This document shows positions 54,979-63,740 of a stretch of DNA of 64,000 nucleotides, piece after piece. Position 1 is the stretch's first letter; the number at the start of each line of letters is the position of its first letter. Origin of the DNA: Streptomyces sp. P3 (GTDB lineage: Bacteria; Actinomycetota; Actinomycetes; Streptomycetales; Streptomycetaceae); NCBI GenBank assembly GCA_016893485.2, contig JAFEKX020000001.1, positions 3,782,001 to 3,846,000 on the forward strand. Reading direction: 5' to 3'. The notes under the pieces are model-generated. The model had not been told where the DNA came from. It was given only the letters and a program-made list of their open reading frames with translations, and ran no database searches. A program made the position numbers and the translations under genes.

Positions 54979-55530
54979 TCAGCCCGTCCTGCGGCTCCGG
55001 CGGGCGCTGCGCAGCGCCACGGCCGCCGCGGCGACACCGGCCAGCAGGAGACCCACCACCGTCTGCGCGGTCCCGGGACCGGCTGCCCGCACGTCCACGG
55101 CCGTCATGTGCGCCGTACCGCCACCGCCCGCGTGCACGGGAGCGACGGGCGAGGCGGGCGGCTGCTCGGAGGGCTGCGCGGTCGGGGACTGGGACGCGCT
55201 CTCCACGACCTTGATGGCGCCCTTGACCGTCAGGCTCCCGCAGGTGATCTTCACGTCGTAGCTGCCCGGCTCCAGCGTGCCGCGGACCCGGGTCTCGCCG
55301 GCGAGGGTGCCGGACGCGCCCGCGAGTTTCGCGTCGGCGACGAAGGCGGCCGAGGCCGCGGTGCCCGTCGTACCGGCGCAGCCGCTGATCCTGAGGGAGA
55401 CGTCGGCGCCGGGGGCCGGGGAGGCGGGGGTCACCGAGACTCCGCCTCCGTCCGCCGCGTACGCCGTCGGGGTGAGTGCCGCGAGGACCACCGCGGCACC
55501 TACACAGAGAGTGATTTTCAGTGAACCCAT
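54979..55530 (-). CDS. Secreted, C-terminally anchored protein partnered with the sortase
   Basis: An intact 183-residue protein. It has a signal peptide (ITLCVGAAVVLAALTPTAYA), a beta-sandwich-like domain with two Cys that could pair (ISGCAGTTG and VKITCGSLTVKG), a Pro/Ser/Gln spacer, and a C-terminal helix (TVVGLLLAGVAAAAVALRSA) ending RRSRRTG. That C-terminal layout is that of a sorting signal, but no LPxTG-like motif precedes the helix. The start codon is preceded by a palindrome that includes its ribosome binding site (55538-55553). Confidence 0.75.
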   Translation of the reverse strand: MGSLKITLCVGAAVVLAALTPTAYAADGGGVSVTPASPAPGADVSLRISGCAGTTGTAASAAFVADAKLAGASGTLAGETRVRGTLEPGSYDVKITCGSLTVKGAIKVVESASQSPTAQPSEQPPASPVAPVHAGGGGTAHMTAVDVRAAGPGTAQTVVGLLLAGVAAAAVALRSARRSRRTG

Positions 55531-55537
55531 CGTGAAC

Positions 55538-55553
55538 CTCCAGATATCTGGAG
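55538..55553 (-). promoter_or_regulatory. 16-bp perfect palindrome containing the ribosome binding site
   Basis: CTCCAGATATCTGGAG is self-complementary throughout. On the coding strand its GGAG is the Shine-Dalgarno of the gene starting at 55530, 8 nt away. It could be an operator, or an RNA stem hiding the ribosome site. Confidence 0.6.
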
Positions 55554-55631
55554 ACTCCTCCTCGCCGTCCCCGCGCGCATCCCTGGCGGCGTTCCGTTGC
55601 TCCGAACGGGCGAGTAAGGAGGTGATCGGGT

Positions 55632-56411
55632 TCAGATGCGGTCGACGAGGTCCGCGATGGAGTCGACGACCTGGGACGGGCGGTACGGGAAGTTCTCGAT
55701 CTGCTCGGGCCGGGTCAGGCCGGTGAGCACCAGGAACGTCTGCATCCCGGCCTCCATGCCGGCCAGGACGTCGGTGTCCATGCGGTCGCCGATCATCGCG
55801 CTGGTCTCGGAGTGCGCGCCGATCGCGTTCAGGCCGGTGCGCATCATCAGCGGGTTGGGCTTGCCCGCGAAGTACGGCTTCTTGCCGGTCGCCTTGGTGA
55901 TCAGGGCGGCCACCGCACCGGTCGCGGGCAGCGGGCCCTCGGTGGAGGGGCCGGTCTCGTCCGGGTTGGTGCAGATGAAACGGGCGCCCGCGTCGATGAG
56001 CCGTACGGCCTTCGTCATGGCCTCGAAGGAGTAGGTGCGGGTCTCGCCGAGGACCACGTAGTCGGGCTCGTGGTCGGTGAGGATGTAGCCGATGTCGTGC
56101 AGCGCGGTGGTCAGCCCTGCCTCGCCGATGACGTACGCCGTGCCGCCCGGGCGCTGGTCGTCCAGGAAGCGGGCGGTGGCCATTGCCGAGGTCCAGATCG
56201 ACTCGACCGGCACCTCCAGGCCCATGCGGCGCAGGCGCGCGTGCAGGTCGCGCGGGGTGTAGATCGAGTTGTTCGTCAGCACCAGGAAGGGCCGGCCGGA
56301 CTCCCGCAGCTTCTTGAGGAAGGCGTCGGCGCCGGGGATCGGCACACCCTCGTGGATGAGGACACCGTCCATGTCGGTGAGCCACGATTCGATGGGCTTG
56401 CGGTCTGCCAT
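55632..56411 (-). CDS. HAD-IIA hydrolase (NagD/AraL-like phosphatase)
   Basis: An intact 259-residue HAD phosphatase with a C2b cap. Motif I is SWLTDMDGVLIHEG (nucleophile Asp13, acid Asp15), motif II FLVLTNNSIYTPRD, motif III Lys in YFAGKPNPLMMRT and motif IV MIGDRMDTDVLAGMEAG. NagD relatives act on nucleotide or sugar phosphates, and actinobacterial members may act on glycerol 3-phosphate. It lies between the sortase pair and the phosphonate island. Confidence 0.9.
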   Translation of the reverse strand: MADRKPIESWLTDMDGVLIHEGVPIPGADAFLKKLRESGRPFLVLTNNSIYTPRDLHARLRRMGLEVPVESIWTSAMATARFLDDQRPGGTAYVIGEAGLTTALHDIGYILTDHEPDYVVLGETRTYSFEAMTKAVRLIDAGARFICTNPDETGPSTEGPLPATGAVAALITKATGKKPYFAGKPNPLMMRTGLNAIGAHSETSAMIGDRMDTDVLAGMEAGMQTFLVLTGLTRPEQIENFPYRPSQVVDSIADLVDRI

Positions 56412-56489
56412 GTGCTCTGTCTCCTGGCGTTGCGTGCCTGCGGTGGGCGGGGGCGCCGGAACCGCGCCGTACCGACGCCCCCACCCTAG

Positions 56490-57983
56490 TCAGGACTGGC
56501 TCAGCCGGACTCCGTCGATCACCCAGTACCAGTTGTTGCCGCCGGTGTAGCGGAAACGCAGCCCGGCCGTGGTCACGCCCGGCGGGATCTGCAGGGTGAC
56601 CGTCTCGGTGCGCGAGGGCACGTCGGCGGTGTAGGTGCGGACGGAGACGGGCGCGGCACCGTCGTAGGAGACGAGGACGTCGCCCTTCTGCGGGGACTCC
56701 TGCCGGTAGTAGGTGGTGTACGTGAGGGTCGCGCCACGGCCGCCGGTGACCGGGTAGGCCGGGCTGACGAGGGTGGAGTCGAAGGTGCCGGAGACGGTCC
56801 TGTCGTTCCACTCGTCGCCGTCGGCGACCGCGAAGACGTTGCGGGCGCGGACGTTGGACTCGCGGCTCTGGTCGCGCTGGGCCTGGGTCCAGAACTCGTC
56901 GGTGGTGAAGGACCAGCCGCGCCACTCGGTGACCCCGCCGTTGCCCATCGCCGAGTTGTCCACCGACCAGCCGGCCGGCGGGGTGTGGGTGAAGCCGAGG
57001 ACGCTCGCGGGGATGCCGGTCTCGTCGACGCGGGCCGTCAACTTGCCGCGCAGGGCGTCGAATTCGTCCGGCTGCGGCTGCTGGAGTGGCCGCCCGTCCA
57101 GTCCCCACGCCGGGTCGATCGCGACGCCGAGGTGGGCGAGCGCGGAGACGGCGACGTCGGGCATCTTCACGTCGTACCGCACCGAACCGGCCGCCAGGGT
57201 GGGCCCGTTGGCGATCAGGAAGGTCTGCCGTTCCTGGAGCGTGGAGCCGCCGTGGCCGCCCGGGTCGGTGTGGCCGTGGTCGGCGGTGACCATGATCAGC
57301 CAGTCCTCGGCGGAGTAGGTCGGCCGTGCCTTCAACGCGGCGACGATCTGGCCGAGTTGGGCGTCGGCGGTGTGGATCGCGTCCAGGTACTGCTGGGAGG
57401 CGGCGCCGTAGCTGTGGCCCGCGTGGTCGATGTTGTCGAGGTGCACGAACACCGCGTCCGGGTTGCCGTCCCGCAGCTGCGCGACCGCGCGGGAGGTGGT
57501 GCCGGTGTCGTACTCGGCGCTCGGGGTGGAGACCCGGGTGTCCACCTTGGCCGAGAACACGGTGTCGGTGATCGGCGCCCAGGACGCGACCGCGTAGGTC
57601 ACGAGCTGCGGCTTGGCCGTCTCGACGCGGGTCAGGAAGTCGGGGTACCTGGTGAACTGGGCTCCGGTGAAGGCGTTGTCCTTGACGAGGTGCTTGTCGG
57701 GCCAGACACCGGTGATGATCGTGGACCAGCCGGGCCCGGACAGGGTGGGCGCGAGCGGGTCGGCGTAGATGCTGCTGGGCGCGGTGAGCCCGGCCGCCAT
57801 CAGGGCGTCCAGGTTCGGGGCGTCGGCGTCCTTGACGCGGGTGAGCAGGCAGCCGTCGAGTCCTACGACCAGCACCTTGGGGGTACGGGTCGCGGCGCGG
57901 GCGAGCGCGGTGAGCGGACCGGCGGTGACGGCGACCGCGGCGGCGGAGCCGAGGAACGTACGGCGGGACATGCGGGACGACAC
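56490..57983 (-). CDS. Tat-exported alkaline-phosphatase-fold phosphodiesterase/phosphatase
   Basis: An intact 497-residue protein. The Tat signal SRRTFLGSAAAVAVTAGPL is followed by the nucleotide pyrophosphatase/phosphodiesterase domain. Metal Asp43 (VVGLDGC), nucleophile Thr88 (GWSTIITG), D183/D186-H187-x2-H190 (HLDNIDHAGHSYG) and VTADHGHTDPGGHGG are all present. The C-terminal ~130 residues form a beta-sandwich (WRGWSFTTDEFW to NNWYWVIDGVRLS). It probably releases phosphate or cleaves phosphodiesters outside the cell. It is directly downstream of the phosphonate importer, so it may feed that system. Confidence 0.88.
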   Translation of the reverse strand: MSSRMSRRTFLGSAAAVAVTAGPLTALARAATRTPKVLVVGLDGCLLTRVKDADAPNLDALMAAGLTAPSSIYADPLAPTLSGPGWSTIITGVWPDKHLVKDNAFTGAQFTRYPDFLTRVETAKPQLVTYAVASWAPITDTVFSAKVDTRVSTPSAEYDTGTTSRAVAQLRDGNPDAVFVHLDNIDHAGHSYGAASQQYLDAIHTADAQLGQIVAALKARPTYSAEDWLIMVTADHGHTDPGGHGGSTLQERQTFLIANGPTLAAGSVRYDVKMPDVAVSALAHLGVAIDPAWGLDGRPLQQPQPDEFDALRGKLTARVDETGIPASVLGFTHTPPAGWSVDNSAMGNGGVTEWRGWSFTTDEFWTQAQRDQSRESNVRARNVFAVADGDEWNDRTVSGTFDSTLVSPAYPVTGGRGATLTYTTYYRQESPQKGDVLVSYDGAAPVSVRTYTADVPSRTETVTLQIPPGVTTAGLRFRYTGGNNWYWVIDGVRLSQS

Positions 57984-58039
57984 GGGGACCTCCGTAGGTG
58001 ACGGGTGGTTCGACTGCCGGTGTCTCAGGGGCCGTTGAC

Positions 58040-59091
58040 TCAGCTGCCGGTGGCGGACTGCCAGTCCTCGACGTACGACGTCAGGTTCTTCTCGATGTCC
58101 GCCCAGTCCGGCTGGAAGACCTCGACGCCGGTCATCAGCTTGGTCAGGGCGGTCGCGTTGGCGTCGGTGGCCTTGACGTCCTGGCGGGCGCTGAAGCCGC
58201 CGCCGATCGAGCTGACCTGCTGCTGGGCCCTGGCGCCGAGCATGAAGTCGAGGAGCTTGCCGTTGTCGCCGTGCGGGGCCTTGGTGACGAGGCCGGCCGC
58301 GTACGGGAGGGCGAAGGTGGTGGGCTTGCCGCCCTGCTTCGCCGGGAACCAGATGCCGAGGTTCGGCATGGTCGTGGACTGGGCGTAGTTCATCTGCACA
58401 TCGCCGTTGGCGACGAGGAGTTCACCCTTGTCGACCTTGGGCGCGAGCTTGCCGGTGGAGGCGGACGGCCCGACGTTGTTGGACTGCAGCTTCTTCAGAT
58501 AGGCGAGCGCCGCGTCCTTGCCGCCGAAGTCGTGAATCGCCTTGATCAGTACGGCGGTTCCGTCACCGGCGACACCGGGCGTGGAGTACTGGAGCTTGTT
58601 CCTGTACTTGCCGTCGAGGAGTTCGTCCCAGGTGGTGGGCGCCTGGGTGAGCTGCTTCTTGTTGTAGATGAACCCGAAGTAGTTGTTGACGACCGACGTC
58701 CAGGTCCCGTCGGCGGCCTTGTCGCCACCGCTCACCTGGTCGGCGCCGGCCGGCGTGTACTTCTGCAACAGCCCCTTGCTGTCGGCCTGTTGGATGAACG
58801 GCGGCAGGGTGACGAGGACATCGGCCTGCGGGTTGCTCTTCTCACGGACGGCGCGCTGCACCATCTCACCGGAGCCGCCCTCGACGTACTTGACCCTGAT
58901 GCCGGTCTGCTTCTCGAAGTCCTTGAAGATCTCGTCGTACCAGCCGTCGCCGTTCTCCCCCTTGAGCCCGTCCGCGCTGTAGACGGTGACGACCTTGGCG
59001 TCGGAGGCGGCGGAGGTGCCACCGCAGGCGGTGAGCAGCGGGGTGGCGCAGAGCGAGACGGCTACGGCGATCTTGAGCGTGGTTCTGGCAT
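58040..59091 (-). CDS. Phosphonate/spermidine-type ABC binding lipoprotein
   Basis: About 350 residues. The lipobox is PLLTACGG. The family 1 periplasmic-binding fold is of the iron/2-aminoethylphosphonate group (VYSADGLKGENGDGWYDEIF, VRYVEGGSGEM-like segment, LGIWFPAKQGGKPTTFALPY). One base is missing directly after the ATG at 59091 (ATG-GCC-AGA expected). Placed after two permeases and an ATPase, it would present 2-aminoethylphosphonate or a relative to the importer. Iron is an alternative for this fold, but the phosphonate enzymes argue against it. Confidence 0.75.
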
Positions 59092-59141
59092 GGCGAGGCC
59101 AACTCCTGGCGTGGTGTGGCGGGTTGAGGTGGTGCTGAGGA

Positions 59142-59938
59142 TCAGCGGTACGCGGCCCGGGTGCGGACCCGGGAGACGACGAGCAGGACGAGCAGGGTCG
59201 CCGTCATGAGGACCACGGCGAGCGCGGACCCGGCGAACAGGGCGCCGCGGTCGGTGGCCGAGTAGATGAGGACCGGAAGCGTGGTCCAGTCGGGCGGATA
59301 GAGCATCATCGTGGCGCTCAACTCACCCATGGACAGGGCGAAGCAGAGTCCTACGGCGGCGGTGAGCGACGGCAGCAGCAGCGGCAGCCGGATCCGCCAC
59401 AGGACGTACAGCGGCCGGGCGCCGAGAGAGGCGGCGGCCTGTTCGTAGGCCGGGTCGAGCCGGACGATCGCGGCGGACACGGACTGGTAGGCGAAGGCGG
59501 TCACGAGCACGGTGTGGGCGAGGATCACGATCCACCGGGTGCCGTTGAGCAGCATCGGCGGCTTGAGAACGCGACGAGGATCGCCAGCCCGACCACCACG
59601 GACGGCACGGCCACCGGCAGCACGAACAGGGCGTCCATCACCTGGCGTTGACGCTTCTTGAGTCCGGCGGCGGCGAGCGCGGCCCAGGTCCCGATGCCCA
59701 GCGCCAGCAAGCTCGCGGTGAGCGCGGTGACCAGGCTGGTGGTGAGCGCCTGGAGGGACTCGCCCCGGGTGGCGGCGGAGTAGTGGGAGGCGGTGAACCC
59801 GGAGGGCAGCACCCCGGACCAGTTGGTGGCGAAGGAGGCGCCGAGGACGACGAGGAGGGGCAGCGCGAAGAGCGGCAGGAAGAGCACGGCGAAGACCAGC
59901 CACACGGCCCACTTCGCCCTGCGGCTATGCACCAACAC
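59142..59938 (-). CDS. Phosphonate ABC transporter permease (second)
   Basis: About 265 residues with six helices (WLVFAVLFLPLFALPLLVVL, ALFVLPVAVPSVVVGLAILV, LLPSLTAAVGLCFALSMGEL) and the ATPase-contact loop EQAAASLGARPLYVLWRIRL. One frame break lies near 59565. The GTG start at 59938 lies inside the preceding permease gene (14-bp overlap). It is the PhnV-like half of the importer. Confidence 0.8.
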
Positions 59939-60738
59939 GACGGCTCACCACCCGGTAGAGCCCGTAGAGCCCCACAGATATAAGGACGTTGACGACGGCG
60001 ACCACGCACGCGCCCGGGTAGTCCGACTCCAGGATCGCCTTGCTGTAGACGAGCATGGGGAGCGTCGTGACCCCTTTGGCGCCGGTGAACAACACGATCC
60101 CGAACTCGTTCAGACAGAGCACCAGGACAAGACTTCCGCCGGCGGCGAGCGCGGGCAGCGCCTCCGGCAGGATCACCTGCCGGATGATCCGGGAGCCCGC
60201 GCCCCGAGACTCGAAGCCGCCTCCAACTGGGCGGTGTCCACCTGCGAGAACGCGGCGAGCAGCGGCCGCATCACGAACGGCGTGAAGTAGGTGATCTCCG
60301 CGAGCAGCACCCCCACGGCGTGGCGAGGAACTGGAACGACCCGACGATGCCCGTGGTGCCGTAGATGAAGAGCAGGGCGAGCGTGATGAGGAAGGAGGGG
60401 AAGGAGAGGTAGACGTCGATGAAGCGGGCGACCGTCCTGGCTCCGGGGAAGGGCACGAACGCGATGACGAGCGCGAGCACGAACCCGAGGACCAGACACC
60501 CGATCGTCGAGACGACGGCGATCCAGACGGTGGTCCAGAGAGCGGTACGGAACAACTCGGATGCGAAGACGTCGGCGTAGGCGGTGGCCGGCTGAAAGGA
60601 CTGCCGAACGACGAGGGCGAGGGGGTAAAGGAAGAACAGCCCGAGGACGACAACGGGCAGCAGGGCGATACCCGAGGAGCGCGAGGAACTGCGCGACAAG
60701 CCCCCACCGGCCCGCGCCCAACGGACAACCTCACTCAT
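59925..60738 (-). CDS. Phosphonate ABC transporter permease (first)
   Basis: About 271 residues of the PhnU/CysT type. Helices include IALLPVVVLGLFFLYPLALV and LVLGFVLALVIAFVPF. The contact loop is QLEAASSLGARGSRIIRQV, with LLAEITYFTPFVMRPLLAAF before it. Frame breaks lie near 60312 and 60205. The first 20 codons (RWARAGGGLSRSS) are encoded by a piece of the dispersed repeat found at 23404. The ATG overlaps the ATPase 3' end by 8 bp. Confidence 0.8.
60691..60719 (-). repeat. Dispersed repeat fragment inside a permease N-terminus
   Basis: GCGCGACAAGCCCCCACCGG followed by CCCGCGCCC matches the right end of the element at 23404-23480 nearly base for base, but here it lies within the first codons of the permease gene starting at 60738. 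Confidence 0.5.
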
Positions 60739-61773
60739 CGCCGACTCCAGCGGTCAGCAACACCGCGTCATCGGGCGCGAAATGAAGGGTCACCGCGTCT
60801 CCATGCGCAGGCGGCTTCCTCAACTCCGGTACGTCGGCCATGATGACCGCCGCCCCTCCACATCGACGTGCAGCCGATGCGTGGCACCGCGCCACTGGAT
60901 CTCCCGTACGACACCGGCGAGTTGATTCGGCCCCTCCCCAAGGCCCACCAGATGCGGCCGCACGCACAACGTCGCCGACCCCCGGAAACAGCCCCCGCAC
61001 CTCGACCCGCTGCTCCCCGAAGAACACCCCCGCTCCCCACACTCACCGGCAACAGATTCGCGCTGCCGACGAAGGAAGCCGTGAACTCGCTCTTGGGCGC
61101 CCGGTACAGCTCGCGCGGCGTCCCGCACTCCTGGAGCCGGGCCCGGTTCATGACGGCGATCCGGTCGGCCAGAGTGAGCGCCTCGACCTGGTCATGGGTG
61201 ACGTAGAGGATCGACACCTCGGGCAACTCGCGGTGCAGCCGGGCGAGTTCGGCGAGCATGCCGGACCGCAGCCGCGCGTCGAGCGCCGAGAGGGGTTCGT
61301 CGAGAAGAAGCACCCCGGGCCGGATGGCCAACGCCCGTGCGATGGCCACCCGTTGCTGCTGCCCGCCGGACAACTCCCGTGGATGGCGCCGGGCGTACTC
61401 CCCCATGCCGACCATCTCCAGCGCCTCGGCGACCCGGGTACGGATCTCCCCGGGGCACCTTCTGCGCCTTGAGCCCGAAGGCCACGTTGTCCTCGACCCG
61501 CAGGTGCGGGAAGAGCGCGTACTGCTGGACGACCATGCCGACGCCCCGCCGGTACGGTGGCAGGTCGGTGACGTCACGGCCCCCGAGGAACACCCGCCCC
61601 GACACCGGCCGTACGAACCCCGCGACCGCCCGCAACGCCGTGGTCTTGCCGGAGCCGGACGGTCCGAGCAGGGCCATGACCTCGCCGGGTTCCACGGTGA
61701 GGTCGAGGGCGTCGAGGACGACGGTGCCGTCGTAGGCGACGCTGACCGAGTCGAAGCGGATGCCGTTCGTCAT
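60731..61773 (-). CDS. Phosphonate ABC transporter ATPase
   Basis: About 347 residues. Walker A is LLGPSGSGKTTALRAVAG, Q-loop GMVVQQYALFPHL, signature LSGGQQQRVAIARALAIR, Walker B VLLLDEPLSALDARL and H-loop ILYVTHDQVEALTLADR. A C-terminal TOBE/OB domain follows (GSANLLPVSV, then REIQWRGATHRLHVDV, end DDAVLLTAGVGDE). Frame breaks lie near 61458, 61055, 60960 and 60850. The length and TOBE domain fit the PotA/FbpC/PhnT class. Confidence 0.82.
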
Positions 61774-62456
61774 GCGAGGACTCCCGGCAACTGCCCTACG
61801 CCGTCGAGGACATGGCCCGCCCCGGCCGCACGCAGCGCGTCCGCGTCGTGCGCGCCGGTCAGCACACCGGCGACCAGACCCGCGCCCGCGCGGACCCCGC
61901 TGAGCATGTCGTACGAGGTGTCGCCGACGACCGCCGTCTGCCGTACGTCATCGGCGACCGCCGTACGCAGGAAGGCGGTCAGGACCATGTCCGGGTACGG
62001 GCGTCCCCGGCCGCCGGCGTCGGCGGGGCACAGGGTGAGGTCGGCGAGGTCCTGCCAGCCGAGCGCGGTCAGGATCGCGTCCTGGGTGGCGCGGGCGAAG
62101 CCGGTCGTCAACACGACTGTGCGGCCCTGGGACTTGAGGGTCTCGATGGTCTCGCGGGCGCCGGGCAGGGCGGCGACCCGGCCGGCGTCGACGAGTTCGG
62201 CGTACGCCGCCTCGAAGGCCTTGTTGGCGTCCTGGGCCCTGGTCTCCTCGCGGAACAGGTGGCGGAAGACGGAGATCTTGGACTCGCCCATGGTGGCGCG
62301 GACGTAGGCGAGCATGTCGGCGGGCTCTTCGCCCATGTGCCGGGCGGCGGCCGTGAACGCCTCCTCGACGAGACCGCCGTCGGCGACGGTGGTGCCGGCC
62401 ATGTCGAGGACGACGAGACGGATGTCAGGTGTCGTGGGGTTGATGAGGGAGCTCAC
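61770..62456 (-). CDS. Phosphonatase-like HAD hydrolase
   Basis: An intact 228-residue HAD protein related to phosphonoacetaldehyde hydrolase (PhnX), which breaks the C-P bond. The nucleophile Asp18 is in VVLDMAGTTVADGG, with Ala at the usual acid position as in phosphonatases. Lys60 in MGESK sits where PhnX has its Schiff-base Lys. TTGFARATQDAIL (motif II) and VVGDTSYDMLSG (motif IV) follow. The GTG start overlaps the region just after the oxidoreductase stop. It would convert phosphonoacetaldehyde to acetaldehyde and phosphate. Confidence 0.85.
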   Translation of the reverse strand: MSSLINPTTPDIRLVVLDMAGTTVADGGLVEEAFTAAARHMGEEPADMLAYVRATMGESKISVFRHLFREETRAQDANKAFEAAYAELVDAGRVAALPGARETIETLKSQGRTVVLTTGFARATQDAILTALGWQDLADLTLCPADAGGRGRPYPDMVLTAFLRTAVADDVRQTAVVGDTSYDMLSGVRAGAGLVAGVLTGAHDADALRAAGAGHVLDGVGQLPGVLA

Positions 62457-62460
62457 GGGG

Positions 62461-63586
62461 TCACCAGTCCAGTTCGTTCGCGGTGGTCTCGGCGATCGCC
62501 GGGGAGCAGGTCATGCCGCGGCCACCCGGTCCGGTGACCAACCAGACGCCGTCGCGCACCTGTTGGCGGTGGACGACGCGGGCGGGGTCGGTGCACTGCG
62601 CGTACACGCCGGCCCAGCGGCGGCGGATCTTCGGGAGGGGGCGGCCGAGGAACGACTCGACGACCTCGGCGAGATGGTCGTAGGGGGCCTCGGTGGTGTC
62701 GAAGGCGAAGGGGTGCTCGTACTCGTGGGTGTCGCCGATGGTGAGTCCGCCGTCGGCGCGCTGCACCATGAGGAGTTGCATGGCGTGCGCGGCCGGGGTC
62801 GGCGACTGCGGCTGCTCGGCGTTGAGTTGGTCGAGGGCCCGGCCGCGGTAGGCGGGGTAGTAGCGGAAGCTGTCCGCGTCGGCGACCGAGGTGGCGAGGG
62901 GGCTCGCCGAGCGGGTCGGTCTGCATCATCTGCAACCGGACACGGCGGACCGGGAGTTCGGGCCCGGCGAGTTCGCGGACGAGCCCGCTGAGCCAGGCGC
63001 CGGTGCACAGCACGACCGTGTCCGAGGCGTGCACGTCCCCGTGGTCGTCGCGCACCGCGTGCTCGCCGATGACCTCGCGGACCTCACGGCCCGGCAGGAA
63101 GGTGTAGTTCGGGGACTTCGACAGCTCGGCGCGCAGGGCGAGTTGGGCGGTGCGGGGTTCGACGGCCGCGTCGCGCTCGCAGTACAGGGCGGCGGTGAAG
63201 TCACCGCGCAGGGCGGGGTTGACGGCACGGGCCTCAACGGGGGTGAGGAGCTTGTAGCCGCGCGCGGCCGAGTCCTCCCGCGCTACGGCGGCCTCGGCGA
63301 CGGCGAGTTCGCGGTCGCCCCTGACCGGGGTCAGCGACCCGTTGGCCCGGAAGCCGAGGCCGGGGACGCGGGCGCCGATCTCCTCCCACAACTCCCGTGC
63401 GCGCAGGGCGGTTTCGAGTTCCTCACCGCCCGCGCGGCCACTCACCCAGATCTGGCCGAAGTTGCGCAACGAAGCACCGCGAGCCTCCGCCTCGCGCTCG
63501 ATCTGTACGACCTCATGGCCGCGTTCCACTGCTTGCCAGGCGTGCATGGTTCCCACCACGCCGCCTCCGACGACTGTCACTCTCAC
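62461..63586 (-). CDS. FAD-dependent oxidoreductase of phosphonate islands
   Basis: About 375 residues of the glycine-oxidase/DAAO-like family commonly found with phosphonatase genes. The dinucleotide motif is VTVVGGGVVGTMHAW, then VVQIEREAEARGASLRNFGQ. DTVVLCTGAWLSGLVREL and LWLVTGPGGRGMTCSPA-type C-terminal FAD motifs are visible. One frame break lies near 62895. It probably oxidises 2-aminoethylphosphonate or an N-alkyl derivative to phosphonoacetaldehyde, the substrate of the next gene; the exact amine is inferred. The GTG start is one of several close choices. Confidence 0.8.
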
Positions 63587-63667
63587 GACGGCCACGCTCC
63601 TCCGGATCCGGGAACCGGAAAGGTCCGGCTCCCAACGAAAGCGTGAACGACCCATCACGTTTGGGCT

Positions 63668-63682
63668 AGACCCGTTATCTAC
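63668..63682. promoter_or_regulatory. Candidate GntR operator before the phosphonate operon
   Basis: TAGA-N7-TCTA lies in the 154-bp gap between the GntR gene (ends 63741) and the oxidoreductase (starts 63586), about 80 bp from the latter. Only one copy is seen. Confidence 0.35.
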
Positions 63683-63740
63683 CCGTGATAAATCGAGACC
63701 GCTGCGAGAGGTGTCTTCATCGGCCTCCAGGCCCTGTTCG

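Noticed and set aside
54979..57108. A 709-residue minus-strand frame ending in the sortase partner
   Set aside because: Only its last 183 codons are real. The rest is out of frame with the HAD hydrolase and phosphodiesterase genes on the same strand.
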